Positions 16,536 to 23,934 of a stretch of DNA of 64,000 nucleotides are shown one piece after another. This stretch comes from Gemmatimonadota bacterium. Lineage in GTDB: Bacteria > Gemmatimonadota > Gemmatimonadetes > Longimicrobiales > Gaopeijiaceae. The notes beneath the pieces were generated by a model. That model saw nothing but the letters and a program-made list of their open reading frames with translations. It ran no database searches and was not told the origin of the DNA. Every line of letters begins with the position of its first letter. The stretch's first letter is position 1. The stretch lies in NCBI GenBank assembly GCA_022826565.1, contig JAJDUP010000033.1:186001-250000 (forward strand). Direction: 5' to 3'. The position numbers and the translations under genes were made by a program.

Positions 16536-16560
16536 TGGCGCTCCAGTTGGGATTGGTTGG

Positions 16561-17712
16561 TCAGAGCAGGTCCACCAGGTTTTCAAGGGCCTCCAGGTTG
16601 TGAGCCGGCGCCAGATGGTCCACGTGCGGAAGCGCGGTCTTCATGCCCCGGGCTTCGGGACGGTACCGCGAATCGCCCATGAGAGGGTTGAGCCAGATCA
16701 CACGCCGGGCCCGGCGCCGAATCGCCAACAGGGCCTTTTCCAACTCGCCCGTGTCGCCGCGGTCGAGCCCGTCGCTGAAGATCAGCACTGATGTATCGCC
16801 GCTGACGGCCGTTCGCAAGTGATCCGCGACGAAGCCGGCCAGGCATTCGCCGATGCGCGTGCCGCCGGACCAGTCCTCGACCTCGCGGGCGAAGCGGCTG
16901 AGGGTGGCGGCGACGTTGCCGGCGGCGATCCACGGGGTGAGTCGGGTGAGCGAGGTGTTGAAGGCGAAGGTCTCGGTGCGGCGGGCGACCTTGCCGAGCG
17001 CGAGGACGAAGGTGAGCAGCAGGCGGGAGTAGGGGTCCATCGAGCCGCTGGTATCGCAGAGGACGACGAGTCTGGGGAGCTCGACGGGGCGGTCGCGGCG
17101 GGCGAGGTCGATGAGTTCGCCGTCCCGGGCGAGGGCGCGGCGGAAGCTGCGGCGCAGGTCGACGGTGCGGCCGCGGGGCATGGGGACGAGGCGGCGGCTC
17201 CGGCGGGTGGCGAGCTTGCGGGCGACGTGCGTGAGGAGGCGCTCCATTTCGCGCAGTTCGTCGTCGGTACACCGGTCGAAGGACTTGCGGCGGAGGAGGG
17301 CACGGGGGCTGTAGCCGGGGCGGCCGGCTTCGGGGGCGGCGGGGTCGTCGAGCGGTCCGACACGCCCGTGTTCCGCGATGGTGCGCGCGACCTCGGCGAG
17401 GGGGTTGCCGTGGCCGGGCCAGGGGCGGGGGGCGCGCTGGCGGCGGGGTTTGCGGGCCTCGCTGCGCTCCCTGGATGGGCCGCTCGCGTGCCAGCTGAGG
17501 TCGAAGATGTGGTCGAACATCGGCCAGGCGCGGTGCTCGACCTTGAGGCTGGTCCTCAGTGCCAGCCGGACGTCTTCGCGATCGCCCAGGTCGACTGCGG
17601 GGAGGGAGTTGGCGGCGTCGATCTCGTCGCCGAGCGCGACGGCGATCCCGGTCCTGCGCAGCTCGCCCGAGAAGCGCGCGATGTGCGTGATCAGGTCGGT
17701 GTGTGGTGTCAT
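16561..17712 (-). CDS. coxE: CoxE-like von Willebrand factor A domain maturation protein
   Basis: 383 residues. The C-terminal half is a VWA domain with an intact MIDAS motif (LVVLCDTSGSMD) and later LIFSDGLDRGD. The N-terminal half is arginine-rich and helical. In CO dehydrogenase clusters CoxE works with the MoxR ATPase CoxD in maturing the CuSMo centre; here CoxD is encoded 15 kb away (32006-32902). It is the first gene of the cox set, 25 bp before coxG. The start is uncertain: ATGs at 17712 and 17727 are both possible and neither has a strong ribosome site. Confidence 0.85.
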   Translation of the reverse strand: MTPHTDLITHIARFSGELRRTGIAVALGDEIDAANSLPAVDLGDREDVRLALRTSLKVEHRAWPMFDHIFDLSWHASGPSRERSEARKPRRQRAPRPWPGHGNPLAEVARTIAEHGRVGPLDDPAAPEAGRPGYSPRALLRRKSFDRCTDDELREMERLLTHVARKLATRRSRRLVPMPRGRTVDLRRSFRRALARDGELIDLARRDRPVELPRLVVLCDTSGSMDPYSRLLLTFVLALGKVARRTETFAFNTSLTRLTPWIAAGNVAATLSRFAREVEDWSGGTRIGECLAGFVADHLRTAVSGDTSVLIFSDGLDRGDTGELEKALLAIRRRARRVIWLNPLMGDSRYRPEARGMKTALPHVDHLAPAHNLEALENLVDLL

Positions 17713-17819
17713 CGCGACCGGAGGCATTGGGCAGGTGGAACCCCGGAACCCGGGACCGGCTTGAAATCCAGGGGGTCTATCGGGCACCACAGGGTCTTCA
17801 ACGAAAGGACACTACCACA

Positions 17820-19325
17820 ATGAACAGCCAACCGATAGAAACCGAGTTTGCCTCTTGGGAACCCGCTCCTTCACGACCCGTGCCGCTCGCGGCCCTCGCG
17901 CTGCTCGCCGGCCTCACGGTGGCATGCGCCGTCTCGACCGACCCGATTCCTGAAGCCGACGGCGGTGCGCCCTTGGCCCCCGGCGAGGAGACCGACGCGA
18001 TCGCCAACGTCTCCGCCGTCAACGATCATCACACCCACTTCAAAGTGAGAATCGAGAACGTCTCGCCGGTCTACGATTTCATCGCCGCCCGGGGCTTCAA
18101 CCGGCCCTGGAACGTCTTCCAGCCCGGGCCGCTCCTGCCCGGCCACACCTACGCCTTCACCTTCGACGCGCATCCCGGGCACCGGCTGTCCTTCGCCACG
18201 ATGTTCGTCCAGTCGAACGACCTGTTCTACGCGCCGTCCGACGAGGGAATCGAACTCTGGACCGACGAGGGCCGGACACAGGGAGACATCACCGACCGGA
18301 TCCTGCTCTGGGATGCAGGCACCGAGGTCAACCAGGAGCCTGGAAGCGGGGCGGATCAGCCCCTGCGCGGCGGGAACGAATCCGGGGAGGCCGATCCCGA
18401 CGGCACCGTGCGCATCGCGACCGACGACTTCGGCAATCTGCCCGAGGTGTCGGATGTGATTCGCGTGACGCTCGACTCCATCGGTGCGACGACATTCCGC
18501 CTCGCGATCGACAACGTCAGCGACGAGAACACCTTGAAGACGGCGGACGGGGCCTACCACCCCGCGCCGCTCGCGCCCGGCGTCTTCGTCGTCCACACCG
18601 ACCCCTATCCGCTCTTCGAGGAGGGCGAGGCGGACCGCGGCGATGGCCTTGAAGCCCTGGCCGAGGATGGTGTGATCGGCGAACTGGTCGGGCATGTGCG
18701 TGCGCGTACGGGCCTGACCACCCCGCTCGCGCCCGGCGTCTTCGTCGCCCACCGGGAGATCGGCGTGCTCTTCAGGGAAGGGGAGGCCGCGAGCCCCGGC
18801 ATCGAGGCGATGGCGGAAGACGGCAACCCGGAGGTGCTGGGCGCTGAGGTCGCCGAGAGATTCCACGACGACACGATGTCCACTGCCGACAATGGGGCGG
18901 CCGACCAACACGAGGCGCATCGCGGGGGCGTGTTCGCGGTTCCGGTGGGCGGTGAGAACCCCGCCCCGATCTTCCCGGGCCAGGCCTACGAGTTCATGGT
19001 GGCGGCCGAACCCGGCGAATACCTCTCCTTCGCCACCATGTTCGTGCAGTCTAACGACCTCTTCTACGCGCCGTCCGACACGGGCGTCGCGCTGTTCCCG
19101 AACGGGACGCCACTGAGCGGAGACATCACCAGCATGGTCATGCTCTGGGACGCCGGCACGGAGTTCAACGAGCGGCCCGGCATCGGCCTTGGACAGGCGC
19201 CCCGCCAGGCCGCGCCGAACACGGGGCCCGAAGAGGCCAGGCCCGTCGAACTGCTCGACCCGTACTTCCGGTACCCGGCAGTCGAGGATGTGATCAGGGT
19301 GACGATCCAACCCGTCATGCGCTGA
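17820..19325 (+). CDS. Secreted lipoprotein with duplicated spondin-type domain
   Basis: 501 residues from the ATG at 17820, preceded by GAAAGGA. A lipoprotein signal ends at LLAGLTVAC. Two spondin_N-like domains are seen (~70-220 and ~360-490), each with a LSFATMFVQSNDLFYAPSD block followed by G-DIT..(I/V)-LWDAGTE-N..PG. Between and around them the APLAPGVFV-H unit also occurs twice. Bacterial spondin domain proteins are secreted and of unknown function. The near-identity of the two halves points to an internal duplication. The gene stands alone and a strong hairpin follows it. Confidence 0.8.
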   Translation: MNSQPIETEFASWEPAPSRPVPLAALALLAGLTVACAVSTDPIPEADGGAPLAPGEETDAIANVSAVNDHHTHFKVRIENVSPVYDFIAARGFNRPWNVFQPGPLLPGHTYAFTFDAHPGHRLSFATMFVQSNDLFYAPSDEGIELWTDEGRTQGDITDRILLWDAGTEVNQEPGSGADQPLRGGNESGEADPDGTVRIATDDFGNLPEVSDVIRVTLDSIGATTFRLAIDNVSDENTLKTADGAYHPAPLAPGVFVVHTDPYPLFEEGEADRGDGLEALAEDGVIGELVGHVRARTGLTTPLAPGVFVAHREIGVLFREGEAASPGIEAMAEDGNPEVLGAEVAERFHDDTMSTADNGAADQHEAHRGGVFAVPVGGENPAPIFPGQAYEFMVAAEPGEYLSFATMFVQSNDLFYAPSDTGVALFPNGTPLSGDITSMVMLWDAGTEFNERPGIGLGQAPRQAAPNTGPEEARPVELLDPYFRYPAVEDVIRVTIQPVMR

Positions 19326-19390
19326 GCGCCTGGCGGTACGCGGGGCTCTCCCTGCGATGAGAAGCCGCTGCGGTAAACCCGCTGGACGCA

Positions 19391-19430
19391 GAGGCCCGGT
19401 GGCGCCGGGATGAGCGCCGCCGGGCCTCGT
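19391..19430 (+). terminator. Strong GC-rich hairpin after the spondin gene
   Basis: GAGGCCCGG-T-GGCGC pairs with GCGCC-G-CCGGGCCTC around an 8-nt loop, giving a 14-bp stem, followed by GTTGCGTGT. It lies 65 bp after the stop of the spondin gene. The T-run is poor, so it is a probable rather than certain intrinsic terminator. Confidence 0.55.
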
Positions 19431-19527
19431 TGCGTGTGGTGTTGACGGCGCGCTGATGGCGCGGTGCTACCCTTTCGCCTCGCAATGGTTCGCACACCCG
19501 AGGGCGCGGAGGTATGATCTGTCCACC

Positions 19528-20103
19528 ATGCAGACGACGATACCAACCACGTGGGAAGACGTGCTGCGCATGCCGGACGACGGCAACCGCTACGAGTTCA
19601 TCGGGGGGCGGCTGTACGTGACGCCCGCCCCGGCGATCCGGCATCAGCGCATTTCGAGACGGCTCGTGGGAGCCCTGATCCGGTTTCTGGAGCACGCCGG
19701 ACATGGCGAGGTATTCTACGCTCGCTGCCTCGTCGAGATCCCGGACACAAGCGACCGCGTTCAGCCCGACATCCTCTTCGTATCCAACGAGCGGCGGGCG
19801 ATTATCGGGGAGAAGGCGGTGCTGGGCGCCCCGGATCTTGTCGTCGAGATCCTCTCGCCGTCCACCGCGCACCGAGACCGCGGGATCAAGCTCGATCTCT
19901 ATGCACGGCGCGGCGTGCGGGAATACTGGATCGTGGATCCGGCCGAGGATGTCGTCGACGCCTGGCGATTCGGGGACGACCCGCGGCATGAGCGATTCAC
20001 GGGCGAGATGCCCGTCCGGCTCGGCGCCGAGCGCGTCGGCGTGATCGACCTCCACGAGGTCTTCTCGCGGCACCTGGACCTGTGGGAAACCCGGAAGCCG
20101 TAG
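19528..20103 (+). CDS. Uma2 family (DUF820) PD-(D/E)xK protein, copy 1
   Basis: 191 residues from the ATG at 19528. Nuclease-fold residues are visible in order: QPDILFV (Asp), DLVVEILSPS (Glu) and RGIKLDLYARRGVREYWIVDP (Lys). Uma2 proteins are predicted restriction-like endonucleases, abundant in cyanobacteria and some other phyla, with no firm function. It is nearly identical over 543 bp to a second copy downstream of the Fic gene (21520-22086), the mark of a recent duplication. Confidence 0.85.
   Translation: MQTTIPTTWEDVLRMPDDGNRYEFIGGRLYVTPAPAIRHQRISRRLVGALIRFLEHAGHGEVFYARCLVEIPDTSDRVQPDILFVSNERRAIIGEKAVLGAPDLVVEILSPSTAHRDRGIKLDLYARRGVREYWIVDPAEDVVDAWRFGDDPRHERFTGEMPVRLGAERVGVIDLHEVFSRHLDLWETRKP
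19546..20088 (+). repeat. Direct repeat copy 1 (543 bp, Uma2 coding)
   Basis: From ACCACGTGGGAAGACGT to the final TGGGAA, this stretch matches 21532-22074 with no net insertion or deletion. Long identical blocks occur around the nuclease core. The pair flanks the Fic gene in the same orientation. Confidence 0.8.
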
Positions 20104-20219
20104 ATCCGGCGGTCCGCTCAACGCCAATCATGTCACCGGAATGACGTGTTAGATTGGCAACACCCGCGTGCGGTGCTATTTTTTTGATATTCATTGCACC
20201 AGAGCCGGAGAATCGTGTC

Positions 20220-21527
20220 ATGTTGGCCAGAGATCGTGCCATTCTGTCGTATGTGGCGAGTCACCCCGGGTGCGCCCGCTCGCAGATTCGCCGCGAAGTC
20301 ACCCCCGACGCGAGCGTGTCCACCGTGTGGCGGTCGCTGCGCAGGCTCGTGGACGCGGGCAAGATGGAGATGGTGGGAAAGGGACGGGCGACCAGGTACC
20401 GGGTGTTGGGCCGGGAGGTGGTGCTGGCTCACCTGGACGTACCTGCGAACATGCGGCAGCCAATGCCCTACCGTCCAGAGTTCGCCGGTGCCTACATCCC
20501 GAACGAATCCCGCTACCTGACGGTCGCCGACCGGGCGGAGCTGAGGAAGGCGGGCACTCCGGTCCTGGATCCCTTCCTATCCGCTCAGGGGGTGACCTAT
20601 GCACGCCGAGTACTCGAGGAACTCGAAGTCGACATGTCGTGGGCATCGTCACGGCTGGAGGGGAACAGCTACAACCTTCTGGAGACCGATCGGCTGATCC
20701 GATCCGCCCGGGAATCCGCCGGCAAGCCGCGACGCGACGCCGTGATGATACTCAACCACAAGAACACGATTCGGTATGTCGTGGAGAATCTCGACGAGAT
20801 CGAGATCGGGTGGCCGGATCTTCGCAATATCCACGCGCTTCTTTCGCATGGATTGATTCCGGATCCCACGCTCCGCGGAGGTCTGCGGCGGCTGCCGGTC
20901 GCAATCGGCAAGTCGGCCTATACGCCTCTCGAGGATCGCTTCGCTCTCCAGGAAGAGCTCGATGTGCTCGTCTCCAAGGCGGAGCGGATCGCCGACCCAT
21001 TCGAACAGTCGTTCTTCCTCCTCGTCCACATTCCCTACCTGCAACCGTTCGCGGACGTGAACAAGCGCACATCGCGGATCGCCGCGCTCATTCCTCTTCT
21101 GAAGGCCGACCTGGCTCCGATGTCGTTCTTTGCCATCAACGACAACGAATACATCCAGGGGCTGATCGGCGTGTACGAGCTCAATGACCTTTCGCTCATG
21201 CGCGAGGCGTTCGTCAACGGCTACATCGCGACAGCCCGACGGTACCGATACCTGCGACCTGAAGCCATCAATCCGGAGAAGGGAGACGTGGAGTACCGTT
21301 TCTTTACGAGCCGTGCGATGCGGCGCTGCGTCCTGAAGTGGCGAGCATTCGAACCGACGCGGGTGCGTCGCATGATGGAACGGGCGAACATCCCGCGGGA
21401 GGACCGCGATCATGTGCTCGAATACGTGGGACGGTGCTTTCGTGGGCTCACCCCCGGCAACGCGATTCTCTACGGACTCAAGCCGGAGGCACTTGAGGGG
21501 CTGGTGGGCATTGCCGACGATGAGTGA
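20220..21527 (+). CDS. Fic-domain protein with N-terminal winged helix and altered HPF motif
   Basis: 435 residues from the ATG at 20220 (GGAG nine bases upstream). Residues 1-60 look like a winged helix (CARSQIRREVTPDASVSTVWRSLRRLVDAGKMEMVGKGRATRYRV-like). An inhibitory motif SxxxEG is present in SSRLEGN. The Fic core reads LQPFADVNKRTSR: canonical enzymes have HPFx(D/E)GNGRxxR, so the catalytic His is Gln275 here, while Phe, Asp, Asn and both Arg remain. Canonical Fic enzymes transfer AMP to target proteins; this variant may be inactive or act differently. I recall related Fic proteins that also carry QPF. Its stop overlaps the start of the second Uma2 gene by 8 bp. Confidence 0.85.
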   Translation: MLARDRAILSYVASHPGCARSQIRREVTPDASVSTVWRSLRRLVDAGKMEMVGKGRATRYRVLGREVVLAHLDVPANMRQPMPYRPEFAGAYIPNESRYLTVADRAELRKAGTPVLDPFLSAQGVTYARRVLEELEVDMSWASSRLEGNSYNLLETDRLIRSARESAGKPRRDAVMILNHKNTIRYVVENLDEIEIGWPDLRNIHALLSHGLIPDPTLRGGLRRLPVAIGKSAYTPLEDRFALQEELDVLVSKAERIADPFEQSFFLLVHIPYLQPFADVNKRTSRIAALIPLLKADLAPMSFFAINDNEYIQGLIGVYELNDLSLMREAFVNGYIATARRYRYLRPEAINPEKGDVEYRFFTSRAMRRCVLKWRAFEPTRVRRMMERANIPREDRDHVLEYVGRCFRGLTPGNAILYGLKPEALEGLVGIADDE

Positions 21528-22086
21528 AATGACCACGTGGGAAGACGTCCTGCGCATGCCGGACGACGGCAACCGCTACGAGTTCATCGGCGGGCGGCTG
21601 TACATGACGCCTGCCCCGGTGATCCGCCACCAGCGCATTTCGAAACGGCTCGAGATGGCCCTGATGCCGATTCTGGAGCATGCCGGACACGGAGAGTTGT
21701 TCCGAGCCCCATGCCTGGTCGAGTTCCCGGGCACCGGCGACCGCGTGCAGCCCGACATCCTTTTCGTGTCCAGCGAGCGGCGAGCGATTATCGGGGAGAA
21801 GGCGGTGCTGGGCGCCCCGGACCTTGTCGTCGAGATCCTCTCCCCTTCAACCGCGCACCGAGACCGCGGGATCAAGCTCGATCTCTATGCACGGCGGGGC
21901 GTGCGGGAATACTGGATCGTGGATCCGGTCGAGGATGTCGTGGATGTGTGGCGTTTTGGGCGCACCCGCGGGCAGGAGCGCTTAGCGGGTGAGATGCCCG
22001 TCCGGCTCGGCGGCGAGCGGGTCGGCGTAATCGACCTCCACGAGGTGTTCTCGCGCCGCCTGGACGTATGGGAAGAGTCGAGATGA
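21520..22086 (+). CDS. Uma2 family (DUF820) PD-(D/E)xK protein, copy 2
   Basis: 188 residues starting at ATG 21520, which overlaps the last 8 bases of the Fic gene (ATGAGTGA), implying coupled translation. The same nuclease residues as in copy 1 are kept (QPDILFV, DLVVEILSPS, RGIKLDLYARRG). Differences are scattered substitutions, mostly outside the core. It may be an in-operon partner of Fic, or simply a transposed duplicate. Confidence 0.85.
   Translation: MSEMTTWEDVLRMPDDGNRYEFIGGRLYMTPAPVIRHQRISKRLEMALMPILEHAGHGELFRAPCLVEFPGTGDRVQPDILFVSSERRAIIGEKAVLGAPDLVVEILSPSTAHRDRGIKLDLYARRGVREYWIVDPVEDVVDVWRFGRTRGQERLAGEMPVRLGGERVGVIDLHEVFSRRLDVWEESR
21532..22074 (+). repeat. Direct repeat copy 2 (543 bp, Uma2 coding)
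   Basis: Second member of the direct repeat pair with 19546-20088. The spacing between the starts of the copies is 1986 bp, so recombination would delete the Fic gene and one Uma2 copy. Confidence 0.8.
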
Positions 22087-22101
22087 GGTAGCGGTTCGTA
22101 C

Positions 22102-22857
22102 TCAGCGACGAACAGATCGAACAGCTGCTTCCGGTCCTCGGGATGCGCTCGCGACGGCGAACATCTCGTCAACACTGTCCAGCTTGCTCTGCAATCGGCG
22201 CGGATTGAGGGCGCGGTCATCCGCTGTTGGATCCGACTCGACCAGATGTCGGCCCAGGAAGTCATTTCTCAGGATTTCAAAGACGTAACGATCCCGAAGT
22301 TCTTGTTCCTCGTACCTGACGCATTCCAGCAGTCTCTTCAGCACAAGTGCAATGGCCACGTAGTCGCTGGGTTGCTCATGCCCTGTTGGCTTGAAATCCG
22401 TAACCCTGAACTGCACATCTCCTCTGAGATTGTACCGTGAGCGTGTTACCAGCACGTTGTCCGCGTGAATGTCCCCGTGAACAATTCCGCGCTGTTCAAG
22501 CTCAAAGAGCAAACCGAACATGGCACTCAGGAATTGCTCGATGAACCGCAGCTCCACATTCCCCCGATTGGCCCTGATGAACTGTGCTAGCGACAAACCC
22601 CATACATACTGGCGGATAAACACCACGAACTCGCGTCCCAACACCGGATCTTCCCAGGATAGCACATCCAGATACGGGACGACGCATTGATTCTCCAGAA
22701 CATTCGCCTTCCTGGCTTCCTCGAGGTAATCGTCCTGGTCGGGTTGATACGAGGGAAGATTCTCTATCGGTACGAACTTGAATGCCAGGTCACCATCTAT
22801 GTGGGCCGCATGTGCACGATACACACGGCCGATTGCCCCCGTACCGATGTGCTCCAC
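22102..22857 (-). CDS. Hanks-type protein kinase-like protein (start uncertain)
   Basis: About 251 residues from GTG 22857. Kinase motifs: glycine loop IGTGAIGRVYRA, the VAIK lysine as LAFKF (K27), catalytic loop HGDIHADN (HRDxxxxN with R to G), and DFK where DFG is expected. The catalytic and metal-binding Asp are kept, so activity is possible. No ATG, GTG or TTG lies in frame between the stop of the upstream glycosyltransferase (22944) and this GTG, and the GTG cuts close to the first beta strand. Either the real start is non-standard, the gene overlaps the glycosyltransferase by about 200 bp, or a frameshift once joined the two. Its place directly after the glycosyltransferase suggests a shared transcript. 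Confidence 0.65.
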   Translation of the reverse strand: MEHIGTGAIGRVYRAHAAHIDGDLAFKFVPIENLPSYQPDQDDYLEEARKANVLENQCVVPYLDVLSWEDPVLGREFVVFIRQYVWGLSLAQFIRANRGNVELRFIEQFLSAMFGLLFELEQRGIVHGDIHADNVLVTRSRYNLRGDVQFRVTDFKPTGHEQPSDYVAIALVLKRLLECVRYEEQELRDRYVFEILRNDFLGRHLVESDPTADDRALNPRRLQSKLDSVDEMFAVASASRGPEAAVRSVRR

Positions 22858-22943
22858 TATTTCGTGGTTCGGAAAAGAACGGAAAGGTCTTTCCCAGGAA
22901 GTGCTCTTCGGGGGGAAGGTGATTGGGCACCGGGCGGGGGAGC

Positions 22944-23921
22944 TTATTCTGCTCGAGACGAAGGATTCAAGTACTCGATTGCTCCGCCATCGAAGTACAA
23001 CTCGATCCGGCGGATCACTTCTTCCGCGGTAATCATGTCCATGCAACGGGGCAGGTTGCCCACCACATCCACACAGAGTTCGTCGGGCCCGTCCTTGTAG
23101 TCTCCATCGCCCAGCGGGACCGTTCGCGACTTCCAGCACCCCCCGTTGTCGCAGCATCGCAGCGCGCCGACGGTGTGAATGAACTGGTGGTGCGGGTAGG
23201 CGGCCCAGTGAGGTGGCTCGCGCCCTCCGGCCACGACTACGCACGGACGGTTCCTGGGCATGCCCGGCTTCACTTCCACCGCTGCGGCCAGGTGCATCGG
23301 CAGACTGATCGGCGTCACGACGCCCTGCGCGTGATACATGAGGCGTACGAGCTGGCGAAGGGTGGTTTGCCCCCTCATGTCGACCACCCCGTCAAGCGGC
23401 GGATGATGATGTCCGGACTCCCCGATCTGGACGAACTCCACGCGGCCCCGAAAACGATCGACGACGGCCTGATACCGTTTCGGATCCCACCACTTGATCG
23501 TGTAGTCGAACTTGCCCCCGGCGTCGATCATCCAGAACGGTGTGGACTCCCCGTGAGCCTCCTGCACGCGGGAGAACCACTCCTTCTCACCATCCGAGAT
23601 GTGAATGTCTCCCTTGAACGCTCCCGGCTCTATCCGAAGTCCCAACTGTTCGTTCAGATAGTGGATGAAGCCGTGCAGGAAGTGATAGGGCGTCTGGTTG
23701 CTCTGATGGATCAGCGGGTAGTGGCAGTCCAGGACTTCCACGTCCGGATCGTCCTCATTCAGCGGAACCAGGTGCGGGTTGTTCTCCCACAGCGCGGGAC
23801 AGGAAGTGCGGACATCGGTCAGGAAGCGTTCGGGATAGCACTTGTGCAGGTCGCGGACCGCAGCGGTCAGCATTACGATGTCACCCGGCGACTGATGATT
23901 CCTGAGGATCAGCTTTCGCAT
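22944..23921 (-). CDS. Family 9 glycosyltransferase (heptosyltransferase-like) with cysteine cluster
   Basis: 325 residues. The N-terminus LILRNHQSPGDIVMLTAAVRDLH is typical of GT9 ADP-heptose transferases, and the C-terminal nucleotide-sugar region (GVVTPISLPMHLAAAV) is present. Unusual for LPS heptosyltransferases is a cysteine-rich stretch (C256, C257, C262, C283, C293) in RCCDNGGCWKSR...LC...RCMDMI. Bacterial autotransporter heptosyltransferases such as TibC have a Cys4 iron finger and O-glycosylate serines, so this may be a protein glycosyltransferase. It lies 13 bp after an Ig/metallopeptidase lipoprotein gene and two genes after a poly-serine lipoprotein, a possible substrate. No LPS genes are nearby. 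Substrate is inferred. Confidence 0.8.
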   Translation of the reverse strand: MRKLILRNHQSPGDIVMLTAAVRDLHKCYPERFLTDVRTSCPALWENNPHLVPLNEDDPDVEVLDCHYPLIHQSNQTPYHFLHGFIHYLNEQLGLRIEPGAFKGDIHISDGEKEWFSRVQEAHGESTPFWMIDAGGKFDYTIKWWDPKRYQAVVDRFRGRVEFVQIGESGHHHPPLDGVVDMRGQTTLRQLVRLMYHAQGVVTPISLPMHLAAAVEVKPGMPRNRPCVVVAGGREPPHWAAYPHHQFIHTVGALRCCDNGGCWKSRTVPLGDGDYKDGPDELCVDVVGNLPRCMDMITAEEVIRRIELYFDGGAIEYLNPSSRAE

Positions 23922-23934
23922 CGGCTGGCTGTTC

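Noticed and set aside
19528-22086. Uma2-fic-Uma2 as a composite transposon
   Set aside because: The repeats are coding sequence of Uma2 genes without terminal inverted repeats, transposase or target duplications visible.
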